DNA of 59,820 bases, from NCBI GenBank assembly GCA_903911905.1, contig CAIWFK010000790.1:1-59820 (forward strand), given 5' to 3'. Positions 1 to 11,891 of the stretch are shown here, one piece after another (positions within the stretch are counted from its first letter, which is position 1; the number at the start of each line of letters is the position of its first letter). This DNA is from an uncultured Myxococcales bacterium (GTDB lineage Bacteria; Myxococcota; Myxococcia; Myxococcales; Myxococcaceae). The notes below the pieces were generated by a model that did not search any database, was not told the DNA's origin, and worked only from the letters and a program-made list of their open reading frames with translations. A program made the position numbers and the translations under genes.

Positions 1-1862
<1,862 letters not shown>

Positions 1863-2060
1863 TTCCCCGACAGCGAGTGTACACAGCGAACACCCCGCGT
1901 CGCCTTCTTTTCCCCCGCCCTTTCGAGGTGCAACAGGGTGCCTCATGGCGACATGTGCGTGGATCAGCGCAGCCCATCATCGTGGGGGCCCTCAGGGCGT
2001 GGTCACATTGAGCACGTGTGGGTTGAAGGGGCTGGAACGGCGGGCTACACCCGGGCGGCC

Positions 2061-3167
2061 ATGGAATTCCGCATTGCTGCCGACGAGCTGAAGAAGGCCC
2101 TCCACCGCGCCCAGGGCATCGTGGAGCGCAAGGCGACCATGCCCATTCTGTCGAACGTGCTCATCACGGCCGGCAAGTCGGGCGTGACGGTCACGGCGTT
2201 CGACCTGGACATCGGCATCGTCAGCGAGCACGCCGCCGAGGTGATGAAGACCGGCGCGGTGACCGTGTCGGCCCGCACGCTGCTCGACATCGTCAGCTTC
2301 GTGCCCGACGCGCAGGTCACGGTGAAGAAGCTGGCCAACAACTACGCCGAAATCACCTCGGGCGCGGCGCACTACAAGATCGTCGGCATGGCCCCCGAAG
2401 AATTCCCCAAGCTGCCGCGTGAAGACGCGTCGAACCTGGTGAAGATTTCCGGGCCCACGCTGCTCGAGATGATCAAGAAGACCTCGTACGCCATCTCGAA
2501 CGACGAGACGCGCTACATTCTCAACGGCGTCTTCTTCGAGCCCCGCGAGGGCGGCAAGGTGCGCATGGTCGCCACCGACGGCCACCGCCTGTCGCTGGTC
2601 GAGCGCGAGCTGCTGGGCGACTTCAAGCTCAAGGCCGGCGTCATCATTCCCCGCAAGGGCCTGATGGAACTCAAGCGCCTGCTCGACGAGGCGCCCGAGG
2701 CCGACTGCCAGCTGGGGTTCGCCGAGAACTCGGCACTCTTCAAGAAGCCGGGCCTGTCGATGGTGATGCGGCTCATCGACGGCCAGTTCCCCGAATACCA
2801 GCGCGTCATTCCCAAGGAAGGCGAGAAGCAGCTGATGGTCAGCCGCGCCCGCCTGGGTGACGCGCTCAAGCGCATCGCGCTGCTCTCGGCCGACAAGTCG
2901 AACGCCGTGAAGGTCTCGCTGAGCGAGAACCTGCTGCGCATCACCGCCAACAACCCCGACCTGGGCGAGGCCAAGGACGACCTCGAAGTGGCCTACCGCG
3001 GCGGCTCGATGACGGTGGGCTTCAACGCCCGCTACATTCAGGACGTGCTGGCCTCGATGGACACCGACGAGGTGGCGGTCGAGCTGGGTGACGAGCACAG
3101 CCCTGGCGTGATGCACGCCCCCGGTGACCGCTCGTACACCACGGTCGTCATGCCGATGCGGGTCTGA
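2061..3167 (+). CDS. dnaN: DNA polymerase III sliding clamp (beta subunit)
   Basis: Forms the dimeric ring that tethers the replicative polymerase to DNA. The 368-residue product has the usual length and family landmarks from end to end: MEFRIAADELKKAL start, ATDGHRLSLVE in the middle, the domain-3 RLIDGQFPEYQRVIP stretch, and the typical VMPMRV ending. The frame stays open far upstream, but the family-conserved N-terminus fixes the start at ATG 2061. No strong Shine-Dalgarno is visible. The 198 bases between it and the divergent kinase must hold both promoters. I see no DnaA-box cluster there, and dnaA, recF and gyrB are not adjacent; recF lies 29 kb downstream. Confidence 0.97.
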   Translation: MEFRIAADELKKALHRAQGIVERKATMPILSNVLITAGKSGVTVTAFDLDIGIVSEHAAEVMKTGAVTVSARTLLDIVSFVPDAQVTVKKLANNYAEITSGAAHYKIVGMAPEEFPKLPREDASNLVKISGPTLLEMIKKTSYAISNDETRYILNGVFFEPREGGKVRMVATDGHRLSLVERELLGDFKLKAGVIIPRKGLMELKRLLDEAPEADCQLGFAENSALFKKPGLSMVMRLIDGQFPEYQRVIPKEGEKQLMVSRARLGDALKRIALLSADKSNAVKVSLSENLLRITANNPDLGEAKDDLEVAYRGGSMTVGFNARYIQDVLASMDTDEVAVELGDEHSPGVMHAPGDRSYTTVVMPMRV

Positions 3168-3175
3168 AACCGACC

Positions 3176-4237
3176 ATGCGCTTCCTGCTCGTCGGGCTCG
3201 TGATGCTGGGGCTCTCGGTGGGGCTCTCGGAGTACGACCGCCGCCACCCGCCCGCCACGCCCGTCACCACCACCGAAAGCGCGAAGAAGCCCGAGCTGCC
3301 CTCGGGCGTGAAGGCCTTGCTCGCGACCACGTCTCCTTCGGCCGATGACCCGGCGCCTGCAGGCAGCGCCCAGGCGGTGCAGGCGCTGCTCAAGGGGTCG
3401 GACGCGAAGGTGGGCGGCTTCTCGACCGTGGCCGAGGGCGCGTTCCAGGCGCGCGAGCTGCGCGGCGGCTTCGGCGCGGTGCTCTTCGTGGTCGACACCC
3501 AGAGCGGCTCGGCCATCGTGCGCGCGGTGGCCGGAGAAGGCGCGAAGGTGGTTGCGGTGCGCTCGCAGCGCATCACCGCGATGCAGGTCGACGGCAGCAC
3601 CGTCTTCTTCGCCGAGGGCGGCCGGGTGCTGTCGATGAGCGCGCGCGGCGACGAAGGGCCGGTGGTGCGGGTCTCGTTCACCAGTGCGCGCGTGACCTCG
3701 CTGGCCCCGGTGGGCGACACCGTCTACGTGACGCTGCTGCCGACTGGCCCCGAGCCCGAGGGCGTGGTGGCCAAGGTCGAGTCGAACGGCACGGTCAGCC
3801 TCATCGCCAGCGAGCAGCTCAAGCCGCACGACGTGGTGGCCGACGGGAAGGACGTGTTCTGGCTGGCGGGCGGCACCAGCTCGCTCTTCCGTGCGCCGGC
3901 CGACGGCAGTTTCACCTCGCGGGTGCTCGAGGGCGCCGACGCGCCGGTGGCGCTCGACGGCGATGCGCTGGTGGCCCGGGTCGGCGAGACGCTCTCGCGG
4001 GTGTCGCGAGCGGGCGGCACGCCGATGGTGCTGGCGCGGGTGAAGGCCGACGCCATCGCGGTCTCGAGCGGGCTGACGCGGTACTCGAGCAACGGCGCGG
4101 TCTACGAAGTCACCGCCGGCGCCGAGCCGACCGAGCTGCTCAAGGCCAGCGGGACTCCGGTGGGCGTCGCCCTCGGAGGCCTGAGCCTGTACGTGCTGGT
4201 GTCGACCGGTTCGGGTTCGGCGCTCTACGCCCGGTGA
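3176..4237 (+). CDS. Hypothetical exported propeller-like protein
   Basis: A 353-residue protein with an N-terminal hydrophobic segment (RFLLVGLVMLGLSVGL, residues 2-17) that is a signal peptide or anchor, then a Pro/Thr-rich spacer. The body is a series of short beta-rich repeats resembling a beta-propeller: repeated value/threshold-type strands such as VDGSTVFFAEGG, GDTVYVTLL, DGKDVFWLAGG and GDALVAR. No catalytic motif is seen. It starts 8 bases after dnaN and its stop overlaps the next start (GTGA), so it is probably co-transcribed with both. Function unknown; propeller repeats suggest protein or ligand binding at the envelope. Confidence 0.8.
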   Translation: MRFLLVGLVMLGLSVGLSEYDRRHPPATPVTTTESAKKPELPSGVKALLATTSPSADDPAPAGSAQAVQALLKGSDAKVGGFSTVAEGAFQARELRGGFGAVLFVVDTQSGSAIVRAVAGEGAKVVAVRSQRITAMQVDGSTVFFAEGGRVLSMSARGDEGPVVRVSFTSARVTSLAPVGDTVYVTLLPTGPEPEGVVAKVESNGTVSLIASEQLKPHDVVADGKDVFWLAGGTSSLFRAPADGSFTSRVLEGADAPVALDGDALVARVGETLSRVSRAGGTPMVLARVKADAIAVSSGLTRYSSNGAVYEVTAGAEPTELLKASGTPVGVALGGLSLYVLVSTGSGSALYAR

Positions 4238-5130
4238 AGCTGCGTCTGGCCAGCAGTGACGAGGCGCGCGCGCGCGACGTGCCCTGCGCCCAGGCCTGGG
4301 GCGGCGGGTTGACCGTCGAGCAGTTCGTCGAGCGCGAGGCCGTGCTGCGCGCCCACCCCTGGCCCCGGCGGGTGATGCGCAGCTGGCAATGGGTCGACGG
4401 CCCGCGCGTTCTCGCTTCATGCGAGACCTTCGCGCTCGACAGCCAGGTCGCTGGTCGCGCCGGGCACAGCCAGTTGGTGGCGTCGGTCTTCACCGAGCCG
4501 CACCTGCGGGGCCAGGGCCATGCGGCCGCCATGCTGCGCGCGGTGGCGGCCTCGAGTCGTGAGGCGGGTGCCCAGGCCATGGTGCTCTTCAGCGAAATCG
4601 GCACCAGGCTGTACGCCTCGCTGGGCTACCGCGCGGTGCCGTCATTCGACGTGCTGCTGCCGGCGCTGGCGGGGCCGGCCCTCGGCGAGCCCGTGCAGGT
4701 GACCACCGTGAAGCCCTCAGGTCCGGCGGACACGCTGCTGGTCGCCCGCGACCAGGGGCAGGTGGACTGGCACCTCGAGCGCGAGCGCTTCTACGGGCGG
4801 GTGCTGGGGCGGCCGCTGCCCCGGCGTGCGGGCGTGGTGCTGCCCGCCGGCTCCATCGGGTGGACGGCGTACTACAAGACTGGCGAGCTGCAGGTGTTGT
4901 GGCTGGACGGCGAGGGCGAGGCGCGGCGCGAGCTGCTGCAGGCCGCGCAGGCCGAAGCCGCGTACCTGGGGCTTTCGACCGTGCGGGTGTGGCTCGAGGC
5001 CGACGCGGCGTGGGCTGCTGTGCTGCCGGGCGCGAGGGTGGTGGCGCGCGACGACGAGGTGCCGATGTTCCTGCCCTTCGTCGACGGCGTCGAGCGCTGG
5101 GCGCCCATCGAGCGCGCGGTGTGGGGCTGA
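4234..5130 (+). CDS. GNAT-family N-acetyltransferase
   Basis: Acyl-CoA dependent acetyltransferase of 298 residues. The GNAT acetyl-CoA binding signature is visible as VFTEPHLRGQGHAAAMLRAV around residues 86-105 (V..p..RGqGhA form), followed by GTRLYASLGYRAV, the usual beta5-alpha4 element. The C-terminal ~150 residues form a second, less recognisable domain, so this may be a two-domain GNAT. Start is GTG 4234, overlapping the upstream stop by four bases (GTGA), which indicates translational coupling. The substrate cannot be deduced. Confidence 0.85.
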   Translation: MKLRLASSDEARARDVPCAQAWGGGLTVEQFVEREAVLRAHPWPRRVMRSWQWVDGPRVLASCETFALDSQVAGRAGHSQLVASVFTEPHLRGQGHAAAMLRAVAASSREAGAQAMVLFSEIGTRLYASLGYRAVPSFDVLLPALAGPALGEPVQVTTVKPSGPADTLLVARDQGQVDWHLERERFYGRVLGRPLPRRAGVVLPAGSIGWTAYYKTGELQVLWLDGEGEARRELLQAAQAEAAYLGLSTVRVWLEADAAWAAVLPGARVVARDDEVPMFLPFVDGVERWAPIERAVWG

Positions 5131-5132
5131 CG

Positions 5133-6563
5133 ATGCCGAGCGCGGCGCGGCGAGCGTGGGGTGGCTTCGTGCGGCCCTTCCAGTTGCTGGCGCTGTTGTG
5201 GGCGCAGCCGGTGGCCCGGGCCCAGTGGCTGCGGGTGGTGGTGACGCAGGTGGGGCTGACCGTGGCGTTGGGCAGCGCGATGTTCGTGCGCGACCTCGAG
5301 CAGGAACGCGACAAGGAGCGCGAACAGTCTCCGGTGGTCCGGGCGCAGAAGCAGGCGCAGCGCCGGGCCGAGTTGCGTGCGCTGAGCGAGCGACTGCGCG
5401 CCCTGGACGCGGGGGCCTTCGAAGCGAACGTTCCGCTCACGGCGGTGACGGACGCGTTGAGCGAGTTGCTCGACGACTCGGGTGACGGCGGTGTCAGCGA
5501 CGAGGCGCTCCGTGACGCGGTGCAACCGCTGGTGAAGCCCTCGGCTGCGGAGTCTGGTGACGACGGTGAGGACGAAGAAGCCGCGCTGGAGGACGCCGTG
5601 GGAGCGGTGGCGAACGCCCTCGGTGCGAAGGGCGCGACTGGTGACGGCGGCGTCAGACCCCTCGAGGAAGCGGTGGGTGCCGCCGTGCGCGCGGCGCTCG
5701 AGGCCCAGCGCGCGAAGCAGGAAGCGAAGCGAGTGAAGGCGTTGGCCCGGGTGAGGCCTGACGCGGGGGTGCTGGCTGGTGGGCCGAACGTGCCTCCACC
5801 GCCTCCGGTGCTGGCGTCCGACGAGGAGGACGACGAGAAGCCTGAGACCGACACGCGGCCCTGGTGGTACCGGCGGCTGGTGTTGTGGGCCTCGAGCCTG
5901 GTGCTGGTGCAGACGGTGGTGTTGGCCTTCACCCGCGACCACCAGGACCGGGTGGCCTTTCATCTCTCGTTGTTGGCCGGCGTGCAGCCCGAAGACGTTC
6001 CGGGTGACCCCAGGCTGCGGATCGACCTGAAGTGGCTGTGGCGGAAGCTGCGGCGGCGCATTCGCGGCACGCTGGTGTTGGTGGCGGGCGTGGCGACGCT
6101 CTTCCCGGTGCTGCTGGTGGGGCTGGTGGTGGGGCAGAAGGACCTGGTCTTCACCGCGGTGGTGTCGGTGGTGTCGAGCTACTGGTGGGTGGTCTTCACG
6201 GCGGCCCGCAGCGCGCGCGCCTGGCGCGGTGAAGAAGACCCGACGCCGCCCCGGCCGCTTCGCGTCGCGCTCGAAGTGACCCGGCGCTGGCGGTGGCTGC
6301 GGTTTCTGGGCGTGCCGGTGCTGGTGCGTCTGGCGGTGTGGGCGTCGAGTTCGATGGCGGCGCCTGCGCGGAACATCGAGCGGGACCTGCCTCGCTTCGC
6401 CGGGCTGGCGGTGACGCGGGTGCTGGCGTCGATTCCCGTGGTGCGGGTGGTGCTGCGCGCGCCCATCATCGTGGCCGCAGCAGAGGCGCTCGAGGCCACG
6501 GCAGACGCCGAGGTGCTCCCTGCGCCGGCGTCGGAGTCGGTGTCGGTGTCCATTCCGAGCTGA
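5133..6563 (+). CDS. Hypothetical multi-pass membrane protein with coiled-coil insert
   Basis: A 476-residue protein that I do not recognise. Start ATG 5133 lies two bases after the GNAT stop. Order of parts: an N-terminal hydrophobic helix (about residues 31-51), a strongly charged Arg/Glu/Gln coiled coil (RDLEQERDKEREQ... near 52-95), an acidic low-complexity region with Asp/Glu runs (about 120-160), an Ala/Lys/Arg helix and Pro run, then at least three hydrophobic segments between residues 245 and 360 and a weaker one near 395-415. The C-terminal tail is Ser/Glu/Val-rich. Likely an inner-membrane protein with a large charged loop, in an operon with the propeller protein and acetyltransferase. 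Confidence 0.75.
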   Translation: MPSAARRAWGGFVRPFQLLALLWAQPVARAQWLRVVVTQVGLTVALGSAMFVRDLEQERDKEREQSPVVRAQKQAQRRAELRALSERLRALDAGAFEANVPLTAVTDALSELLDDSGDGGVSDEALRDAVQPLVKPSAAESGDDGEDEEAALEDAVGAVANALGAKGATGDGGVRPLEEAVGAAVRAALEAQRAKQEAKRVKALARVRPDAGVLAGGPNVPPPPPVLASDEEDDEKPETDTRPWWYRRLVLWASSLVLVQTVVLAFTRDHQDRVAFHLSLLAGVQPEDVPGDPRLRIDLKWLWRKLRRRIRGTLVLVAGVATLFPVLLVGLVVGQKDLVFTAVVSVVSSYWWVVFTAARSARAWRGEEDPTPPRPLRVALEVTRRWRWLRFLGVPVLVRLAVWASSSMAAPARNIERDLPRFAGLAVTRVLASIPVVRVVLRAPIIVAAAEALEATADAEVLPAPASESVSVSIPS

Positions 6564-6654
6564 CGGCCCGCCTCTTCCGCGCACGCCGAGATGAGGTCTC
6601 CATTCCCCAGTCGCCGGGAGCGTTCAGATTTCGAGGACGGAAACCCCCGCGCCG

Positions 6655-8570
6655 TCAGCGGGTGAGCACCAGCGTCGAGCGGGCCGGGACCGTCACCTGC
6701 GGCCCGGTGACGCTCTGGCCCGAGAGCGCCTCGGTGAAGGTGCCCGCGGGAAGACCCGAGACGGGCAGGTCGGCATCGCCGCGATTGATGGCGACCCACA
6801 CCACGTCACCCTCGGTGGTCATCGAGTAGGCCCAGGTGTCGTCGCTGACCGAAAGCGTGGCGCGCACGCCTCGCCGCAGCGCCGGGTGGCCGCGCGAATG
6901 GCCGCGAGCTTCGAGATGCGGTCTTCGAGCCACTGCTGGTCGGCGGTCAGGCCGGTCCACTGCATCATGCGGCGGTTGTCGGGGTCGCCCGCGCCGGGCA
7001 GGCCGATTTCGTCGCCGTAGTAGATGAGCGGCGCACCGCGGCTGGTGAACAGGAACGCGAAGGCGTTGGCCAGGCGCTCGAACGGGCGGCGGTAGTTCGG
7101 CAATTGGGGCTGATTGAGCCACGAGCGGTCCTTGCCGTTGGTGTACGGGTCGCTCCACATCGGGGTGTCTTCGGCGAAGTGGATGACGCGGGGCAGGTCG
7201 TGGTTGCCGACCCACGTGCTCATCACGGCTCGGGGCCCGTAGAAGTCGTCGTTGCCGTCGACGAAGCTCTTCAGTGACGACATCGGCGTCTGGCGCATCA
7301 CGACGGACTGCAGCAGCGCCAACCGCAGGGGAAAGTCGAACTGGCCGTCGAGCCGTTCGTCACCCAGGAAGCTCTTGATGAAGTCGCGGTTGCCGAACTC
7401 GAAGGTCTCGCCGACCAGGTACAGGCGGGGGCGGGGCGCGCGGGTGGGCAGCACCTCGGTGGTCAGGCGGCTGCGCAGTTGGGTGAGCCACGAGTCGTCG
7501 ACGTGCTTGATGGCGTCGAGCCGGAACCCGTCGGCGTTGGCGTCGACCAGCAGCTTCAGCGCCCGGTCGACCGAATAGTCGCGCGCGGCGGCAACCGTGT
7601 AGTTCCAGTGCGGCAGGTAGTCGGCGAACCAGCAGCGTTGCGCGGTGGTGGCCCACGGGCAGACGCCCTGGTCGTCGCACACGCAGGTGCCTCCGTTGTA
7701 CGAGAGCGGCCAGAACCAGTCGGGGTGCTGCGCGAAGACCGCCGCGCTCTGGTGCACGTGCACCATGGCGAAGTCGAAGAGCACCTTGAGGCCGTGCTGG
7801 TGGGCGGCGCTCACCAGGTCGACCAGGTCCTGCTTCGAGCCGAAGCACGACTCGACCGACTCGAGGTCGCTGGGCCAGTAGCCGTGGTAGCCGGAATACA
7901 GGTGGCCGTCTCCGCCCGAGCCGCCGACCGAGGCGTTGGTCACCGGCACCGTCACCCACAGCGTGTTGACGCCCAGCCGGGTGAAGGTGCCGTCGGTGAT
8001 GCGCGAGGTGACGCCCTTCCAGTCGCCGCCCTGGTACTGGCCGGCGGGGTCGACGTTGGGCACGTGGCAGTTGGTGGTGGGGTCGCCGTCGACGAAGCGG
8101 TCGACGAAGACGAAATAGATGACCGCGTCGCGCCAGTCGAAGGCCGCGGGGTCGGGCGCGTCGGCCGCACAGGTCCAGGTGGTGCAGGTGAGGTTGGTCA
8201 CCACGCTGTTGCCGTCGAGCAGCGCGGGGTTCGCGGGGTCGGTGACCCAGATGGCGTTGTTGACGAGGAACTTGTACTGCACCGCGCCGCCCCACGGCAC
8301 GCTCACGCTGGCCACCCACTGGCCGCCCTGCTTCGTCATGGGCACGCCCACCGTCCACCCGTCGGGAGCGAAGTTGCCGCGCAGGGTCACGCTCTGCTCG
8401 TCGAGCGCGCGGAAGGTGAAGGGCTGCTGGCAGGTCCGGTACGGCTCGAGGCAGGCCATCGAGCCCGCGTCGCTGCCACCGTCCACGCCGGCGTCGACGC
8501 CGCCATCATTCGGCCGGGACGTCGGGCCGCACGCCAGCAGCAGAAAGGTCACCGACAGGAGCAGACGCAC
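6655..8570 (-). pseudogene. Alpha-amylase family lipoprotein, single-base frameshift near the 3' end
   Basis: Glycoside hydrolase family 13 type enzyme, which would cleave alpha-1,4-glucans. GTG 8570 gives a lipoprotein signal (VRLLLSVTFLLLAC); then an Asp/Gly-rich spacer, an N-terminal early-set domain (strands like VTLRGNFAPDGWTV and YKFLVNNAIWVTDP) and the barrel. Catalytic motifs are present: DGFRLDAIKHV (nucleophile Asp, about residue 350), GETFEFG (acid/base Glu, about 387) and WVGNHDLPR (about 454). Region I is unusual, DFAMVHVHQ instead of DxVxNH. The frame breaks near 6886-6891: one missing C (GCC-CAC-CCG expected) restores the expected C-terminal beta domain (TLSVSDDTWAYSM...STLVLTR, stop 6655). 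This is either a real inactivating mutation or a consensus error; as written, the product loses its C-terminal domain. Confidence 0.85.
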
Positions 8571-8679
8571 CAGGCTCGTGTAGCACCGACCATCGCGCGC
8601 TTCGACGGGTGGGGGCCGGGTTTCGACGCTTCGGCCACTCGCGTCACCACGCGCGCGTCGAGCGGGGCCTGATGCCCGA

Positions 8680-9431
8680 ATGAACTGGAAACCGTGGGTC
8701 GAACACTTCGAGCGGAACGCGCGGCGCCCCCTTCCCCCGGTGGCCGTGCCGACCGGGCTTTCGGTCGAAGAGCGCGAGGCGCTGCTGCGCTCGCTGGCCA
8801 CCTTCCAACTGGGCGAGGCCGGCGAGGGGCGAATCGCTCACGACATCGACCGGGTGTACCTGCCCGACGTCGACGACGACTTCCGCCGCGCGCTCAAGAC
8901 CTTCATTCGCGAGGAGGGGCGTCATGCCCGGGTGCTGGGCCTGATGGTGCAGTCCCTGGGCGGGCAGTTGCTGCGCAAGCAGTGGACCGAGCGGGCCTTC
9001 GTGCACGTGCGCCGCGCCTTCGGGGTGCGCTTCAAGCTGCTGGTGCTGCTGGCCTCCGAGGTCTCATCGGCATCGTCTTCTACGGCGTGCTGGCCGAAGC
9101 CCTGCGCGCGCGGGGAGCGGCCTCGTTGGCCGACTCACTCGAAGAGCTGCGGGCGGACGAGGTGCATCACCTGCGGTTCCAGGGGGCCTTCTTTCGTTCC
9201 CGGGCTCCGGGGTGGTTGGGGCCGGTGCTGCGCCTGTTGTGGTGGCCGCTCATCACCGGTGCGGTGGCGTTGTTGCTCTTCGACCAGCGCGCGACGTTCC
9301 GCGCCTTCGGTCTTCGGTGGTCGCGCCTGGTGAAGGAGTACGGTCGTGCCGCGGTCGTCGCGGGTGCCGAAATGAAGCAGCGGGCGATCTCGGTGAAGGT
9401 CCTGGCCGCGCCGGTCGCTCGGCCGAGGTGA
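8680..9431 (+). pseudogene. Ferritin-like di-iron domain protein, frameshifted mid-gene
   Basis: Helical di-iron protein related to the ferritin-like superfamily. From ATG 8680 the first frame runs through EEGRHARVLG (first E-x-x-H motif, about residue 78) to LLASEV. The rest of the protein, with the second metal motif ADEVHHLRFQ (about residue 159) and a C-terminal hydrophobic hairpin (PLITGAVALLLF), lies in another frame ending at TGA 9431. One base missing near 9061-9063 (GAG-GTN-CTC-ATC) would give one product of about 250 residues. The first frame alone continues out of phase to 9333. Divergent from the amylase with 109 bases between them. Mutation versus sequencing error cannot be told here. 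Confidence 0.8.
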
Positions 9432-9525
9432 GCGTCGCGGACCGTTGCTGCGGGCGCGCGTGCGCGGTGGCAGAGTGACGGCCGATGAGCGAGGGCGGCT
9501 GAGCGTGCCTGCTCGAGGAGCACCG

Positions 9526-10946
9526 ATGAAGACCTGGCCTGCCTGGTTGGCGAATTCTCCCGTGGTCCTCAACGAGGACCTGGTGGTGACCGACAAGTTC
9601 ACCCTGCAGCCCATGGCGAGGGTGCCGCTGGTCGAAGCGCGCATCATCGACGCGGCCATCGCAGCGGCGGTCAACGCGGCGCCGGCCATGCGGGCCCTGC
9701 CCACGTACGTGCGTCGCGACCTTCTGCTCGAGTGCGTGGCGCGGTTCACCGAGCGCGCCGAGGAGTTCGCCCAGGTGCTCTGCGGCGAGGCCGGCAAGCC
9801 GATTCGTGACGCGCGGGGCGAGGTGACGCGGCTCATCGACACCTTCCGCGCCGCGGCCGAAGAGGCCACCCGCATCGACGGGCAGACCCTGTCGCTGGAC
9901 ATCGCCGCGCGCGCGAAGGGGACCCGGGGCTTCACGCGTCGCGTGCCCATCGGCCCGGTCTCGTTCATCAGCCCCTTCAACTTTCCGCTCAACCTCGCCG
10001 CGCACAAGGTGGCCCCCGCCATCGCCGCGGGCTGCCCCTTCGTGCTCAAGCCTGCCAGTCGCACGCCGCTGGGCGCGCTGCTCATCGGCGAAGTGCTCTC
10101 GAAGACCGCGCTGCCGCCCGGCGCGTTCTCGATTCTGCCTGCGCATCGCGACGGTGCCGACCTCTTCACCTCCGACCCCCGACTGAAGCTCTTGAGCTTC
10201 ACCGGCTCACCGTCGGTGGGCTGGGCGCTCAAGGCGAAGGCGGGCCACAAGAAGGTGGTGCTCGAGCTGGGGGGCAACGCCGCGTGCATCGTCGACGGCG
10301 ACCAGCGCGCGAAGCGGCCCACGTGGTCGAGCGGCTGGTCTTCGGTGGCTTCTACCAGTCAGGCCAGAGCTGCATCAGCGTGCAGCGCATCATGGTGCAC
10401 GACACGCTCTACGACGAGCTGCGCGACGCGCTGGTGACCGCCGTGAAGGCGCTGAAGTCAGGAGACCCGCACGACGAGGCGACCTTCATCGGCCCGCTCA
10501 TCGACGAGCAGGAGGCCCAGCGGGTCGAGGGGTGGATTGGCTCGGCCGTGCGCGCAGGAGGCAAGCTCCTGTGCGGTGGCGCGCGCACCGGCGTCATGCT
10601 CACTCCGGCGGTGCTCGAGGGCGTGCCGAAGCGCGAGCCCCTGGTGGCCGAAGAGGCCTTCGGGCCGGTGGTGGTGCTCGAGCGCTTCAGCACCTTCGAC
10701 GAGGCCCTGGCCCGGGTGAACGACTCGAAGTTCGGGTTGCAGGCTGGCATCTTCACCGACTCGCTGAGCCACGCGATGCGCGCGTGGGACGAGCTCGAGG
10801 TCGGCGGCGTGGTGGTGGGTGACGTGCCCAGCTTCCGCGTCGACACCATGCCTTACGGCGGGGTGAAGGACTCGGGGCTGGGCCGCGAGGGCGTGCGCTA
10901 CGCCATCGAAGACCTGACCGAAGTTCGCCTGCTGGTGCTGCGCTAG
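9526..10946 (+). pseudogene. NAD(P)-dependent aldehyde dehydrogenase, frameshifted mid-gene
   Basis: Aldehyde dehydrogenase superfamily, oxidising an aldehyde to its acid or acyl derivative. ATG 9526 has a good ribosome site (GAGGAG at 9515-9520). The first frame carries the cofactor-binding part (PFNFPLNLAAHKVAPA, FVLKPAS, FTGSPSVGWALK) and the Glu motif VLELGGNAA. The frame then breaks near 10311-10320. One missing G (AAG-GCG-GCC-CAC) joins it to the second half with the catalytic cysteine in GFYQSGQSCISVQR (about residue 283), then EEAFGPVV and PYGGVKDSGLGREG, stop 10946. Corrected length is about 473 residues, normal for the family. As written, the catalytic cysteine is out of frame. Confidence 0.9.
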
Positions 10947-11810
10947 TCAGCGCTGAATCTGCCCCAGCTTGCCGGCCTGGTAGTCGAGGAAGGCCTGCTC
11001 GAGCTCTTCGGGGGTGTTCATGACGAAGGGCCCGTAGCGCACCATCGGCTCGCGCAGCGGCACGCCGGCCAGCAGCAGCAAGCGAGCGGGTGCGCTGGAC
11101 GTGTTGGCCAGCGTCACCACCTCACCCGGGCCCAGCATGGCCAACTGCCCGTCCTTCACGGTGCGGCCGCCGACCTGCACGTCGCCCTGGAAGACGTAGG
11201 CGAAGCCCTCGAAGTTCTCGGGCACGGGTTGCTCGACGCGGCCACCGGCCTCGAGCGACCAGTCCTGGTACAGAATGGGGGTGTGGGTGGCGATGACGGC
11301 CCGCTGCCCCAGCGCTTCTCCGGCGATGACCGTGACGTGGGCCTTGCCGTCGGAGCTGGTGGCCTTCGGCAACCTGGCGGCGGGAATTTCCTGGTACTTC
11401 GGCGGCACCCGCTTGTCCTTCTTCGGCAGGTTCACCCAGACCTGGAAGCCGTGCATGCGGCCGCCCTCGCGCTGCAGCCGCTCGCTGGGCATTTCCGAAT
11501 GCACCACGCCGTCGCCAGCCGTCATCCACTGCACGTCGCCCTTTCGCAGGGTGCCGCGGTTGCCGGCGCTGTCTTCGTGGCCGCTCTCGCCTTCGAGCAG
11601 GTAGGTGACGGTCTCGAAGCCGCGGTGCGGGTGGTCGGGCGCGCCGGTGGCCTCGCCTGGTGCCACGTCGAACGGGCCCATTTCGTCGACCAACAGGAAG
11701 GGGTCGACCTGCAACAGGCCGGGCGCGGGGAAGGGGCGACGCACCACGAAGCCGGCACCTTCCAACTGCCGGTGGGCCTGCACGACTCTGACGACGTCTC
11801 GGGTCTTCAT
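10947..11810 (-). CDS. Pirin-family bicupin protein
   Basis: Two-cupin pirin-like protein of 287 residues; some family members are quercetin 2,3-dioxygenases or regulators. The N-terminal cupin metal motif is clear: DHPHRGFETVTYLLEGE with HEDSAGNRG shortly after, then the typical GVVHSEMP. The C-terminal cupin (FAYVFQGDVQVGG, MLGPGEVVTL) lacks obvious metal ligands, as usual for pirins. Start ATG 11810 is chosen because MKTRDVVRVV is the family-type N-terminus; the frame is open further upstream. Its stop abuts the stop of the convergent aldehyde dehydrogenase gene. Confidence 0.92.
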   Translation of the reverse strand: MKTRDVVRVVQAHRQLEGAGFVVRRPFPAPGLLQVDPFLLVDEMGPFDVAPGEATGAPDHPHRGFETVTYLLEGESGHEDSAGNRGTLRKGDVQWMTAGDGVVHSEMPSERLQREGGRMHGFQVWVNLPKKDKRVPPKYQEIPAARLPKATSSDGKAHVTVIAGEALGQRAVIATHTPILYQDWSLEAGGRVEQPVPENFEGFAYVFQGDVQVGGRTVKDGQLAMLGPGEVVTLANTSSAPARLLLLAGVPLREPMVRYGPFVMNTPEELEQAFLDYQAGKLGQIQR

Positions 11811-11891
11811 GCACCGAGTCTGCAGCGGCGGCGGGCGCTCACAAGAGGCCCGCGACGAGACTGATTGTCCCATGGCCGGGACAACGAGGCC

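Noticed and set aside
1863-2060. Replication origin next to dnaN
   Set aside because: No cluster of DnaA-box-like TTATCCACA sites or AT-rich unwinding region is visible, and dnaA is absent.
4872-6584. Open minus-strand frame of 570 codons
   Set aside because: Antisense to the membrane protein; Arg/His/Gln-rich with no motif. The plus-strand frame has proper hydrophobic helices and overlapping starts with its neighbours.
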